Shown in pieces: positions 8,231-16,385 of a stretch of 43,674 bases of DNA. A program made the translations under genes and the position numbers. Origin of the DNA: Nitrospirales bacterium (lineage in GTDB: Bacteria > Nitrospirota > Nitrospiria > Nitrospirales > UBA8639); the NCBI GenBank assembly GCA_021603905.1, contig BQIU01000027.1, positions 1 through 43,674 on the forward strand. The letters run 5' to 3'. Position 1 is the stretch's first letter. Every line of letters begins with the position of its first letter. The notes beneath the pieces are model-generated. The model searched no databases and had not been told where the DNA came from. It saw only the letters and a list, made by a program, of their open reading frames with translations.

Positions 8231-9712
8231 CTACCCCTTCTGATTAAAGGAAGCCAAAATAGGAAGACCTAGGTCCTCAGCCGCCTGGTCCGGCCTCGCA
8301 TAGCCCCCTTGAAGGTACTCAATCACAAATGCCATTCCCAAACTCATAATAGTACTAAAAATGAAGCCGAAGAGTAGCTGACGACTTTTGGGACGACCTG
8401 ATGGTCTACGAGGCGTATCCGCGGCTTGAATCACACTGATATTGGACATTTTCAGTTGATTCATTTCATCAGAGACTTTGGCTTCTTCAACTTTCTTAAG
8501 GTATAATTTATAATTTTCTTCAGCCGTCGCCCTCTTGCGATCAAGCCCAATCAACTCCTCCTGCAGTGAATCAAGCCGTTGTATTTTCTTATCTAGGTCG
8601 CTAATCTGTCGAGCAATGACTTCATTACTAGCCTGAAGCGTCTTCAACTCGGATAATGCCTTCAGATGCTCAACCTCAAGGTTCTGAAATACTGGATTTT
8701 TCCCGCTCGTAACGCTTTTGTCTCCCTCGCTATCCTTTTGAGTTCGGATAAACTCTTCGACAAGCTCAATTTCCTCTCGAATATTCTGCACAGGACCACT
8801 GGCTTCTGTATATCTTGCCAACAAACCTTGCTCCTGTCGCCTGAGTGCGAATAAATCTGCCTTGGCTTTGGCGACCATGCCTCCTCCCTCAGTCGTAGAA
8901 AGCGGAATGCGTTTGGATACAGTCTTCATCTGATCGGTAAGCGACGAAATTCTCCCCACTAGCCCTTCCAATTGATTTTTGATTGTTTTGTTACTGGTGT
9001 CCAATTGTGAACGCTGATCAAGCAAACGACGCTGTTGATCTTCCAGGGGAGAAGCAAGGTCATGCTTCCGCTTAAAATCCTGCAGGATATCTTCAGCCTG
9101 CTCAAGATTTTTCTGATAGGCTTCTAACCGCTGAATTAAAAACGACGACTTGGGATCACTAAATACTTGGAGGTGTTTTTCTTGCAGCACATCAATCAAG
9201 ACATTCAAAGCCATAGCCGCGACTTGAGGGCTTTGATGGGAAAATCCAATTTCAATAACGTTGGTCCCCTCTGCTCCAGAGGACGTCAAATTACCTAAAA
9301 ACCTTAAAGAAGCCGTTTCCACTTGCCAGGGTTGGACTTCCTCATTGGAGATAATTAAATCGGGATAAATATTTTGAACTCCTATTGTCTCGACAGCTCG
9401 TTGTACGAGATCGCGACTCTCCAAAATTTTTCGTTCTGATTCGACAGCTGCGATTTCATTAAACCGCACAATTTGATCGACATCTCCAACTTCTGGCCTG
9501 AATATATGTTCACGACCAAACTTCAGAAGAATTGTTGCTTCGGCTTCATACAAAGTCTCCTTGGAGTAAACCCATCCAATGATCGTCGAAAAGGTTACAA
9601 CAAAAATAAGTAAAATCTTAATTTTTTGCCTGAAGAGAGCCGTGAGAATATCTCGAATGCTTCCAAAGGGATAGGGGAGTAGTTCTTTGTCCGCTGCAGA
9701 TTCAGTTTTCAT
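8231..9712 (-). CDS. GumC/Wzz-type polysaccharide chain-length protein
   Basis: 493 residues from the chosen ATG at 9712, which has GAGAGC six bases upstream. A start at 9748 is open but would add 12 residues inside the upstream gene. It has a cytoplasmic N-terminus, a first membrane helix at about 30-50, a Wzz-like segment (SKETLYEAEATILLKFG), a long periplasmic coiled coil (about 180-420), a proline-rich PRRPSGRPKSRQ motif and a second helix near 455-475, and no fused kinase domain. That is the architecture of co-polymerases that set polymer length in Wzy-dependent systems (TIGR03007-like, from memory). The separate kinase homologue is encoded two genes downstream. Its start overlaps the end of the chimera at 9702 by 11 bp. 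Its coiled coil is clearly related to that of the chimera. Confidence 0.92.
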   Translation of the reverse strand: MKTESAADKELLPYPFGSIRDILTALFRQKIKILLIFVVTFSTIIGWVYSKETLYEAEATILLKFGREHIFRPEVGDVDQIVRFNEIAAVESERKILESRDLVQRAVETIGVQNIYPDLIISNEEVQPWQVETASLRFLGNLTSSGAEGTNVIEIGFSHQSPQVAAMALNVLIDVLQEKHLQVFSDPKSSFLIQRLEAYQKNLEQAEDILQDFKRKHDLASPLEDQQRRLLDQRSQLDTSNKTIKNQLEGLVGRISSLTDQMKTVSKRIPLSTTEGGGMVAKAKADLFALRRQEQGLLARYTEASGPVQNIREEIELVEEFIRTQKDSEGDKSVTSGKNPVFQNLEVEHLKALSELKTLQASNEVIARQISDLDKKIQRLDSLQEELIGLDRKRATAEENYKLYLKKVEEAKVSDEMNQLKMSNISVIQAADTPRRPSGRPKSRQLLFGFIFSTIMSLGMAFVIEYLQGGYARPDQAAEDLGLPILASFNQKG

Positions 9713-10868
9713 GATGCTCTCGACTCGCTTGACCTGATGAACGAACACTCGCCTCTCCAGCTAAAACATGAGAGGATCGGAGTAACACGGCAACCTCTGG
9801 ATTTTTTAATTGTCCTGCATACTTCTCAATCAAGATCTCTCGTATCTGTGCCACAGTATAACCGACAATCGAGATTTCACCGACTAACTGCAACGCAATA
9901 CGCCCATCAGGTCGAACTTCGACAGACTCGTTTAATTCTGGATTAAAAAAGAATTTAAAATCGAGTTGATCGCCTACTTGGACTTGATAGTCTTGCGGCG
10001 GCGTGGTACCCACCTTGGTTAAGTAATTCAAATAGTTTGATTCAGCAGCCGTCACTTGACGCCGAAGTTCATCAAGGCCAGACCGTAATCCCCTAAACCG
10101 TTCAAGCTCTTGATCAACTTCAGCGATCTGCTTGACGATGACTTCACTTTGAGCTTCGGCGGATATTAAATCTGCCTGTGTCTGAAATAATTGCATTTCC
10201 ATTTCACGATACAAGGGGTTCTTCCCATGTGTGGTACTCCCCGCCTGCTTCGCTTCTTGCTCTGTGATAAAACGGGCAATCACATTCATTTCCTCACGAA
10301 CCGCCTGCACATGAGGACTCCCACTCGTGTATTTGGTCAGTAACTGTTGCTCTTTGAGTTGAAGGCCCAGCAAGTTATTCTTTGCCGCGCTAATCACTCC
10401 TTGCTCACTACTAGTTGTTGAAAGGGGAACCTCTTTGGGAACAAGACTGATTTGACCTTTTACCCACTCATATTTTTCTTTATATCCCATTGAAATGTTA
10501 CGCACTTTCTTCAACGAGTCATCTAACGCCTTACGTTGCTGAAGGAGTAAATCAATTTGTGTTTCAAGAGAGATAATTCCATGTTTCTGCTGAAACGCTT
10601 CCAGCTCACTCTCCGACGACTGCAGTTGCTCCCGATAAGCGTGAAGCTGTTGCTGCATAATCACAAAAGCTTGTTTATTCGACCGTTCAACGGGCTGCTT
10701 CACTACTGGACGGTTTACCTCTAGATCAGAGGCAGCATAGGCAAAGTCACCTTGATCAAGAGTAGGTAGTAGAAAAATAAAGACACTCAATGCCAATATC
10801 ACCATTGCCGAGCGAAGCTGAGATATCCGAGAATAAGGACAACGAATTTGTTTCCGTAAAATATACAT
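9702..10868 (-). CDS. Chimera: periplasmic Wzz-like coiled coil fused to a Wza-type export domain
   Basis: 388 residues. A signal peptide (hydrophobic about 21-36, likely cleaved near AYAA at 43-46) directs it to the periplasm. Residues 60-290 are a coiled coil matching the GumC-like neighbour: both contain PLSTT, LLTKYT/LLARYT, a GKNP motif and an ESNYLNYLTKV / EENYKLYLKKV end. Residues 293-364 are a polysaccharide-export domain (DYQVQVGDQLDFKFFFNPEL, then VRPDGRIALQLVGEI) matching the Wza-type lipoprotein at 10986-11666. It has no membrane helices of a Wzz protein, no lipobox and no SLBB domain. I infer a periplasmic bridge between the inner-membrane co-polymerase and the outer-membrane exporter. 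A GAGG lies eight bases before the ATG. First gene of a four-gene operon. Confidence 0.85.
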   Translation of the reverse strand: MYILRKQIRCPYSRISQLRSAMVILALSVFIFLLPTLDQGDFAYAASDLEVNRPVVKQPVERSNKQAFVIMQQQLHAYREQLQSSESELEAFQQKHGIISLETQIDLLLQQRKALDDSLKKVRNISMGYKEKYEWVKGQISLVPKEVPLSTTSSEQGVISAAKNNLLGLQLKEQQLLTKYTSGSPHVQAVREEMNVIARFITEQEAKQAGSTTHGKNPLYREMEMQLFQTQADLISAEAQSEVIVKQIAEVDQELERFRGLRSGLDELRRQVTAAESNYLNYLTKVGTTPPQDYQVQVGDQLDFKFFFNPELNESVEVRPDGRIALQLVGEISIVGYTVAQIREILIEKYAGQLKNPEVAVLLRSSHVLAGEASVRSSGQASREHHEN

Positions 10869-10985
10869 AATCGTAACCTCAATTCATTTCGAATAAAAGG
10901 TTTCGCTTAGGAAAAAGACTTCAATTAGACAGATAACACATACCGTATCTTGCTGATTCGACAACAACATCATTGATGATCTCAT

Positions 10986-11666
10986 TTAAAAAAACGCCCT
11001 TGGAACATGGACAAAATCATTTGGAAGAAGTTGAATGTTTTGACTCAAGTCCTTTCCGCTAAGCGCAGCTGTGAGATCTAACTTAATCACAAACGAATGA
11101 CCTTGTTGATCTCGACGTATGACAATAACCTCACTTTTTTTGGCGGTGTCTTCGTCAAACCCGTGAGCAAGCGCAACCACTTGAAGCACATTGAGAGAGC
11201 CAACGATTTCAAACACCCCGGGGCTCTCCACTTGTCCGTCAATGTACACTGTAGGGAGCTCCTTGACTGATCGCACGATAACGGCTATCTCCGGGGTCTT
11301 GACTTGCCCGGAATATTGTTTTTCTAAAAGACTTGTCAGTTGCGGAGCCGTCAGGTTTGCAGCTTCGATTTCGTGGACGAGCTGGAGGGAAATCCGACCA
11401 TCAGGACGTACGATTAAATTTTCCTCATTCAATTCTGGATTGAAAAAGAATTTAATACTTAGTTGATCACCAGCCCTAATAATATACTGCTCATCATCAT
11501 GTGGAATGACTTTGCTTCCGGACAACACTGTGCCCTTAGAAAAACTTGGGAAACCGTTCTCTCCTAAGTCAGACGGAGTAAAAACCTCAACACCGGTCCC
11601 TATCGAACTACAGGCTGAGAGGAAAACAAAGAATCCAATAAACATGACAAAAAATAGTCGCATCAT
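10986..11666 (-). CDS. Wza-type polysaccharide export lipoprotein
   Basis: 226 residues. The signal peptide ends in the lipobox LSAC, giving a lipidated Cys19 and outer-membrane location. A Poly_export domain (about 58-130; YIIRAGDQLSIKFFFNPEL and VRPDGRISLQLVHEI) is followed by one SLBB-type domain (about 135-220; VYIDGQVESPGVFEI). It ends with FVHVPRAFF and lacks the long C-terminal amphipathic helix that forms the Wza pore, so it is a short outer-membrane export protein that may need the barrel or another partner to cross the membrane. 117 bp separate it from the chimera. It faces a 292-bp non-coding gap upstream, where its promoter should lie. Confidence 0.92.
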   Translation of the reverse strand: MMRLFFVMFIGFFVFLSACSSIGTGVEVFTPSDLGENGFPSFSKGTVLSGSKVIPHDDEQYIIRAGDQLSIKFFFNPELNEENLIVRPDGRISLQLVHEIEAANLTAPQLTSLLEKQYSGQVKTPEIAVIVRSVKELPTVYIDGQVESPGVFEIVGSLNVLQVVALAHGFDEDTAKKSEVIVIRRDQQGHSFVIKLDLTAALSGKDLSQNIQLLPNDFVHVPRAFF

Positions 11667-11958
11667 GATTTACTTCAATACCCTTTCATCTCCAAAATAA
11701 TGAAGTCGTGGTAAAAATAATACACCATTTACAGCGGAATCCATCATATCTACACATTTATACGCAGATAAAATTCATAGATTCAACTGCCACAGCAGTC
11801 AAAAACAGTGTTCTACAGTACTATACCAATCAAGTGCCCCACAAATGTCATCCCCTTCATCGCTTATTTATATTCAAGAAATTTGTAAATGACGACAGAA
11901 TCATTATGCGGAATATACGCACAAATGATTGGTGGGGACTTTTCTCGTTCTCTTTTGT
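11667..11958. other. Leader region of the export lipoprotein gene
   Basis: 292 AT-rich bases between the small phosphoglycosyl transferase stop and the export lipoprotein start. A plus-strand frame (11708-11983) crosses it but resembles no protein and overlaps the transferase gene. I see no confident promoter boxes. Confidence 0.35.
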
Positions 11959-12588
11959 TCAATGCCCCTCCATGACAGATTGATTTTTCCTGATCCCTAT
12001 CAATAGCATCATCGTACCAGTTAAAATTTTTAGATCTAATAATAAGGACTGGTGCTCTAAGTAATACAAATTATGATCTAATTTTCGTGGCATAATGGTA
12101 CTAATATAGTACTGCTCTGGATCATGTTGATGGTCGTCAAGTAAAGCATCATCATGGAAATGCCCTCGAATCACCGAAATATCTGTACAGCCTGGGCGCA
12201 GTTGAAGAACCCGTTTTTGCCTATCATCGTATAATCGTACATATCGTTCCACTTCAGGCCGAGGGCCCACTAAGCTCATTTCTCCCTTCATGACGTTCCA
12301 TAACTGCGGAACTTCATCTAATTTGAGTATCCGTAAATAATAGCCAAACGAGGTAATTCTAGGATCTCTTGAGCCTGCAGTCAGTTGACCAACGTCTGAA
12401 GGTTGATGGACTCGCATCGTTCGAAATTTCCACAATAAAAACTTTTTACCGTTTTTCCCGATTCGCTCTTGCCTGTAAAAAATAGGCCCAGGATCGACAA
12501 TCGCTATTATTGTTGAAATGACGAGAGCAAACGGGAGAAACACAACAAACCCAGCGATACTTCCAAGAATATCCATCCACCGTTTCAC
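11959..12588 (-). CDS. Small monotopic phosphoglycosyl transferase (initiating sugar transferase)
   Basis: 209 residues, the size of a PglC-like bacterial sugar transferase (PF02397). These enzymes transfer a sugar-1-phosphate from an NDP-sugar to undecaprenyl phosphate and so start repeat-unit synthesis at the inner-membrane face. A re-entrant hydrophobic segment (about 7-30) is followed by GPIFYRQERIGKNGK, KFRTM, the catalytic Asp-Glu dyad in LKLDEVPQLWNV, and GEMSLVGPRPEVERY. The start is GTG at 12588, because the family begins with a basic MKRxxDI segment and the next ATG (12576) would remove it. The stop of a broken upstream frame lies only three bases before this GTG, an arrangement typical of coupled genes. 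Confidence 0.92.
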   Translation of the reverse strand: MKRWMDILGSIAGFVVFLPFALVISTIIAIVDPGPIFYRQERIGKNGKKFLLWKFRTMRVHQPSDVGQLTAGSRDPRITSFGYYLRILKLDEVPQLWNVMKGEMSLVGPRPEVERYVRLYDDRQKRVLQLRPGCTDISVIRGHFHDDALLDDHQHDPEQYYISTIMPRKLDHNLYYLEHQSLLLDLKILTGTMMLLIGIRKNQSVMEGH

Positions 12589-12591
12589 AGC

Positions 12592-12894
12592 TCAGGTGAT
12601 TTCCATGAGGCGATGCATGAGGCGAAACGGCTCAGCATGTTTCAACACCACAATGCGTCCCCAATACCTAGATTGTTTTCTAATAAAGCAAAGGTCCGGG
12701 GTTCTGACATGATCGAAAAGTTGATGGATGGTGAGCCAATACCCGCACTATCTACTAAAGATTTGTCAAAATATCGACAATCCAATTGATCATACAATCC
12801 TTTCCTGGTGGAAACGCCGCTCATTCTGTCGAAGATGACATAATCAATTTGTAAGAGAAAATGACCTTCTCCTCCCATCTGCCGATACGACTCT
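12592..12894 (-). pseudogene. Frameshifted remnant of an unrecognised gene
   Basis: On the minus strand a frame opens at 12894 after a TGA and reads through GHFLLQIDYVIFDRMSG and LYDQLDCRYFDKSLVDSAG. From about 12747 a second frame then carries coding-like sequence (YWLTIHQLFDHVRTPDLCFI, then KQSRYWGRIVVLKHAEPF) to a TGA at 12592-12594. Joining the two needs one frameshift near 12742-12747. The second part ends three bases before the GTG of the phosphoglycosyl transferase, as a former operon member would. I do not recognise the family. It sits between two genes that both contain a sugar-transferase domain, so it may be debris of an EPS gene. A sequencing error in an intact short gene is the alternative. 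Confidence 0.4.
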
Positions 12895-12984
12895 CAATCG
12901 CAACGGTAAGATCTATCTGAGCATACGCGTCGAGCGTTTATCCAAGAAACCCTAAAATTAGGAATTTGACTCCCACGTTCCGAA

Positions 12985-15909
12985 TTATATTTTCTCAAGA
13001 ACGCGATCAATCACGGGTAAGATTTCACTAAAACCTTCATGTTTTTCAAATACAGCACAAACTCCATAATGAAGCACTCGCTGTTTATCTTCTTCATTTA
13101 AATGGCCACTGAACACGACCACAGGTAGCGAAAGGGTTTGGCTTCCTCCCTTGAGGCGTTCAAGAAATTCAAACCCTCCCAAAACTGGCATCCGATTATC
13201 AGTAATAACTAAGTCGGCATGTTGCGTCTCTAACCACTTTAAGGCCAAAGCTCCGTGATCAGCTTCAGCGCAAATATAGCCTTGGGATTCGAGAAAAATG
13301 CGGATGGCCTTCCGAGCAGGACGATCATCATCGACAATCAGAATTCGCTTTTTCCCTGAATTCAAATGGAGATCATAGGTTGGAACATGAGAGCTTTCAG
13401 ATTGTTTTTTACCGATGCGACTAATTTGACAAAAGGTCGGCACAAGTTGTTGAAGATGCTCAAGAACCAAACGAGAATCATTGCTCACAGACATTGCTTT
13501 AATTTCATTGATCTTGTCGAAAATTTGGTTATCGAGAGATTGTTGAGAATGGACCTTAAGGATGCTATCGAGTGCAGAAGGAATGGTACTTTCTGAATGT
13601 CCCACCAACTCCTCCTGTAACTTCTCTCCAGGACGAAGCCCCACAAATTCAATCGAAATGTCTTTATCGGGTAAGTGACCAGATAGTTTAATAAGGTTAC
13701 GAGCAAGATCCACTAGCTTAATTTGTTCACCCATTTCAAGTAGATATATACTCCCTTGCTCACCAAGCGTCGCTGCCTGAAGCACCAACCCCACAGCCTC
13801 AGGGATAGACATAAAATATCGACGAACCTCAGGATGGGTGACCGTAACCGGCCCCCCTGCGTTAATCTGCTGTTGGAAGCGAGGGACGACACTCCCATTA
13901 CTCCCTAACACATTCCCAAAACGGACAGTCAAAAAGCATGTCGACGCTTGTCTCGCTAATCCTTGAATGACTAATTCGGCGACCCGCTTCGTGGCCCCCA
14001 TCACACTTGAGGGATTTACGGCTTTATCAGTTGAAATTAAGACAAAGTACTCGACGCCATACTGATTGGCCATATCAGCAACAGCCCAGGTCCCCAACAC
14101 ATTATTTTTGAATGCTTCACTAGGATTCATTTCCATTAAGGGGACATGTTTGTGCGCAGCAGCATGAAATACAATGTCGGGACGATACTCCTGCATCGTG
14201 CTCTCAAGGCGTTGAGCATCAGTAATATCGCCGAGTACCGGGTAGATGAGCTTGGCATGTCCATGATCATTTAACTCACTATTGATAGTATACAAACTGT
14301 TTTCATGTCGCTCGTACAGGATGAGAGCCTCTGGTTCAAACTCGACAATTTGACGGCAAAGCTCCGATCCAATGGAGCCTCCTGCACCTGTGATGAATAC
14401 TCGCTTCCCCTTGATAAGTTGCGCAACTGGCTCTGGGCGTAAATTCACAGAAGGTCGTTGAAGCAAATCTTCTATGGCCAGCGAACGAATTTGGTTAATC
14501 GAAACATGACCATTTAAGATATCTTCTAGTTTTGGCAACGTCTTAATATGCAGCTTAAACGGGGATAAAACGTTCATAATGTCTCGCACCACAGCGGCAC
14601 TCGCTCGGGGCAAGGCCACTAAGACTTCCTCAGGCTTCAACATTGGCAAAAGATCAACGAGGTCGTGACGGGCACCTAGGACTTTGACGCCATGAATCCG
14701 CTTATTGAGTTTGGCGGGATCATCATCTACAAACCCAATGGGCACATAGATACAGGATGGATGAGCTTGCATTTCCCGAACAATCTTTGCCCCAGCATCT
14801 CCTGCGCCAATCACCAGTACTCGCTTCATTCGGTTTATGACTTTTCGCTCACGGAATAATCGGACTGCGACTCGAATGCCAACGAGCAAACCGATTAGCA
14901 TAATGGCATCAATAATATAGACCGAACGCGGATACGCCCCCACCTGCAAGACCCAAGCAACCAACACATAAAAGGCTAGAGATCCAGACAAGACCCCAAC
15001 TAATATTTTCTTCACATCCCAAATGCTGACGTATCTCCAAAGCCCCTCATTGAGCCTAAACACAAAAAACGATACCCCACGAATCAATATGAGCCAAGGC
15101 AACATACCTGTAAACAAGTGGTATGACTCGAGAGATATTTGACCATCAAATCTCAACCAGAACGCAATATAATTGGCCAACACAATAAGAGACACGTCCA
15201 AGACTGGGAGAAGAACTCGTTTATGTCTGTACAGAAATTTAAACACCATCGTCTCTTCTATTTCATTAGGGTGCTGCGAGGCTCGTACTCTCAGCAATAC
15301 CGTTCGCATCCCAAATAACTTCAGAAGCGTCTGGGCGATAACGGCCAAGTCAAAAGCAAAAGATCGATGCTCAATATAGAGATTTGCTAATCGGATTTTT
15401 TCTGGAAGAACTTCTTGTAAATAAGTAGATTCTGAAACTGGAGGCTTGATGGTTGATGGACCAAGAACAGTCAAATCATCGACATACATGAGAAATGAAA
15501 GATCCATCAATCCGGGACGAACTTGAATGATCCCTTCGTACCGATCTCGGAATTGATTGACATAATAAGGGACTTCGGGACGTGGCCCGACTAAACTCAT
15601 TTCACCTTTCAGCACATTAATGAGTTGAGGCAATTCATCCAATTTAAACTGGCGCAACAAATGTCCTATTCGTGTAAAGCAATGAGATGAGACCACAGGA
15701 GACGGCTCTTGTCTCTGGGGTTCACTATAAATCATCGTACGAAACTTATACCGGGAAAAGTGGCGAAACCCCTTCCCCACATAAATGCGACTGAAAAAAA
15801 TTGGCCCCTGACTTTCCAACTTAATGAAGATGGCAACTAAGACAAAGATGGGAAAACAGAGAAGGAGAGCACACAGTGCTCCAAGAAAATCAAATGAACG
15901 CTTGATCAT
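12985..15909 (-). CDS. Fusion: phosphoglycosyl transferase + membrane NDP-sugar dehydratase/epimerase + receiver domain
   Basis: 974 residues from the ATG at 15909, chosen because GGAG lies eight bases upstream; the GTG at 15918 has no ribosome site. Domain 1 (about 1-215) is a bacterial sugar transferase with KFRTM, the Asp-Glu dyad in FKLDELPQLINV and GEMSLVGPRPEVPYY. Domain 2 (about 221-840) is a CapD/FlaA1-type protein: four membrane helices (about 233-345), a first Rossmann fold with VIGAGDAG, then a dehydratase with GAGGSIG (508-514), STDKA (626-630) and MGATK (637-641), Met in place of Tyr as usual in this family. Domain 3 (about 855-974) is a CheY-like receiver with Asp860-862, phospho-acceptor Asp904, Ser934 and Lys956 all kept. 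Expected activity: make a 4-keto-6-deoxy or epimerised NDP-sugar and load it on undecaprenyl phosphate, under phosphorylation control. No histidine kinase is in the window. Confidence 0.93.
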   Translation of the reverse strand: MIKRSFDFLGALCALLLCFPIFVLVAIFIKLESQGPIFFSRIYVGKGFRHFSRYKFRTMIYSEPQRQEPSPVVSSHCFTRIGHLLRQFKLDELPQLINVLKGEMSLVGPRPEVPYYVNQFRDRYEGIIQVRPGLMDLSFLMYVDDLTVLGPSTIKPPVSESTYLQEVLPEKIRLANLYIEHRSFAFDLAVIAQTLLKLFGMRTVLLRVRASQHPNEIEETMVFKFLYRHKRVLLPVLDVSLIVLANYIAFWLRFDGQISLESYHLFTGMLPWLILIRGVSFFVFRLNEGLWRYVSIWDVKKILVGVLSGSLAFYVLVAWVLQVGAYPRSVYIIDAIMLIGLLVGIRVAVRLFRERKVINRMKRVLVIGAGDAGAKIVREMQAHPSCIYVPIGFVDDDPAKLNKRIHGVKVLGARHDLVDLLPMLKPEEVLVALPRASAAVVRDIMNVLSPFKLHIKTLPKLEDILNGHVSINQIRSLAIEDLLQRPSVNLRPEPVAQLIKGKRVFITGAGGSIGSELCRQIVEFEPEALILYERHENSLYTINSELNDHGHAKLIYPVLGDITDAQRLESTMQEYRPDIVFHAAAHKHVPLMEMNPSEAFKNNVLGTWAVADMANQYGVEYFVLISTDKAVNPSSVMGATKRVAELVIQGLARQASTCFLTVRFGNVLGSNGSVVPRFQQQINAGGPVTVTHPEVRRYFMSIPEAVGLVLQAATLGEQGSIYLLEMGEQIKLVDLARNLIKLSGHLPDKDISIEFVGLRPGEKLQEELVGHSESTIPSALDSILKVHSQQSLDNQIFDKINEIKAMSVSNDSRLVLEHLQQLVPTFCQISRIGKKQSESSHVPTYDLHLNSGKKRILIVDDDRPARKAIRIFLESQGYICAEADHGALALKWLETQHADLVITDNRMPVLGGFEFLERLKGGSQTLSLPVVVFSGHLNEEDKQRVLHYGVCAVFEKHEGFSEILPVIDRVLEKI

Positions 15910-15910
15910 C

Positions 15911-15932
15911 TTTGACACTCCAAAATGTCAAA
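15911..15932 (-). promoter_or_regulatory. Hairpin presenting the ribosome site of the fusion gene
   Basis: On the minus strand the 7-base arms TTTGACA (15932-15926) and TGTCAAA (15917-15911) are perfect inverted repeats around an 8-base loop TTTTGGAG. The loop contains the GGAG ribosome site, and the ATG follows one base after the right arm. The structure could tune translation or bind a protein; this is inference from sequence. Confidence 0.4.
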
Positions 15933-15977
15933 ATAGAAAGACATTAAATTTTTGACTCAACGGAAAAAGGGTAGTGC

Positions 15978-16006
15978 ATTATAGTGTAGAATACGGTATC
16001 TGGCTA
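15978..16006 (-). promoter_or_regulatory. Candidate sigma-70 promoter of the fusion gene
   Basis: On the minus strand TAGCCA (16006-16001; four of six matches to TTGACA), a 17-base spacer and a perfect TATAAT (15983-15978). Transcription would start near 15970, about 60 bases before the ATG at 15909, and the leader would include the hairpin at 15911-15932. Confidence 0.5.
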
Positions 16007-16385
16007 TCTCTAATGGGTAGTTCCTTGAAAAATCTGCATCTACCTGTTCTTAGTCAAATTTTTTAACAACTTTCGTCTGAGGTATCCTGTTATAAACTTA
16101 GCTATAGATCATCGTTTCGCAGTATACGAGTAGGTGCAAAAAAAACTCACAAATAGTGAGCCATTGGGCTTATACTCTTAGTCTAATTGATCCCAATTTC
16201 ACACTAAAGGTATTCTCTTATTCAAAAACTCTCTATAAACCGAGAAACACACCACAATCTCACAGACCTATTGGTGTTGAAATTGGCTGGAACATTCCCA
16301 TAAATAAGTAATAATACTAAACTCCTTTGGGCACTCCTCCACAGCATCTCCATAACGAACATTCCATTTCCACTAGGCACAGGCC
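16007..16385. other. Non-coding gap
   Basis: About 380 AT-rich bases with stops in all frames. I see no gene or clear repeat. It separates the fusion gene promoter from the decayed glycosyltransferase. Confidence 0.45.
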
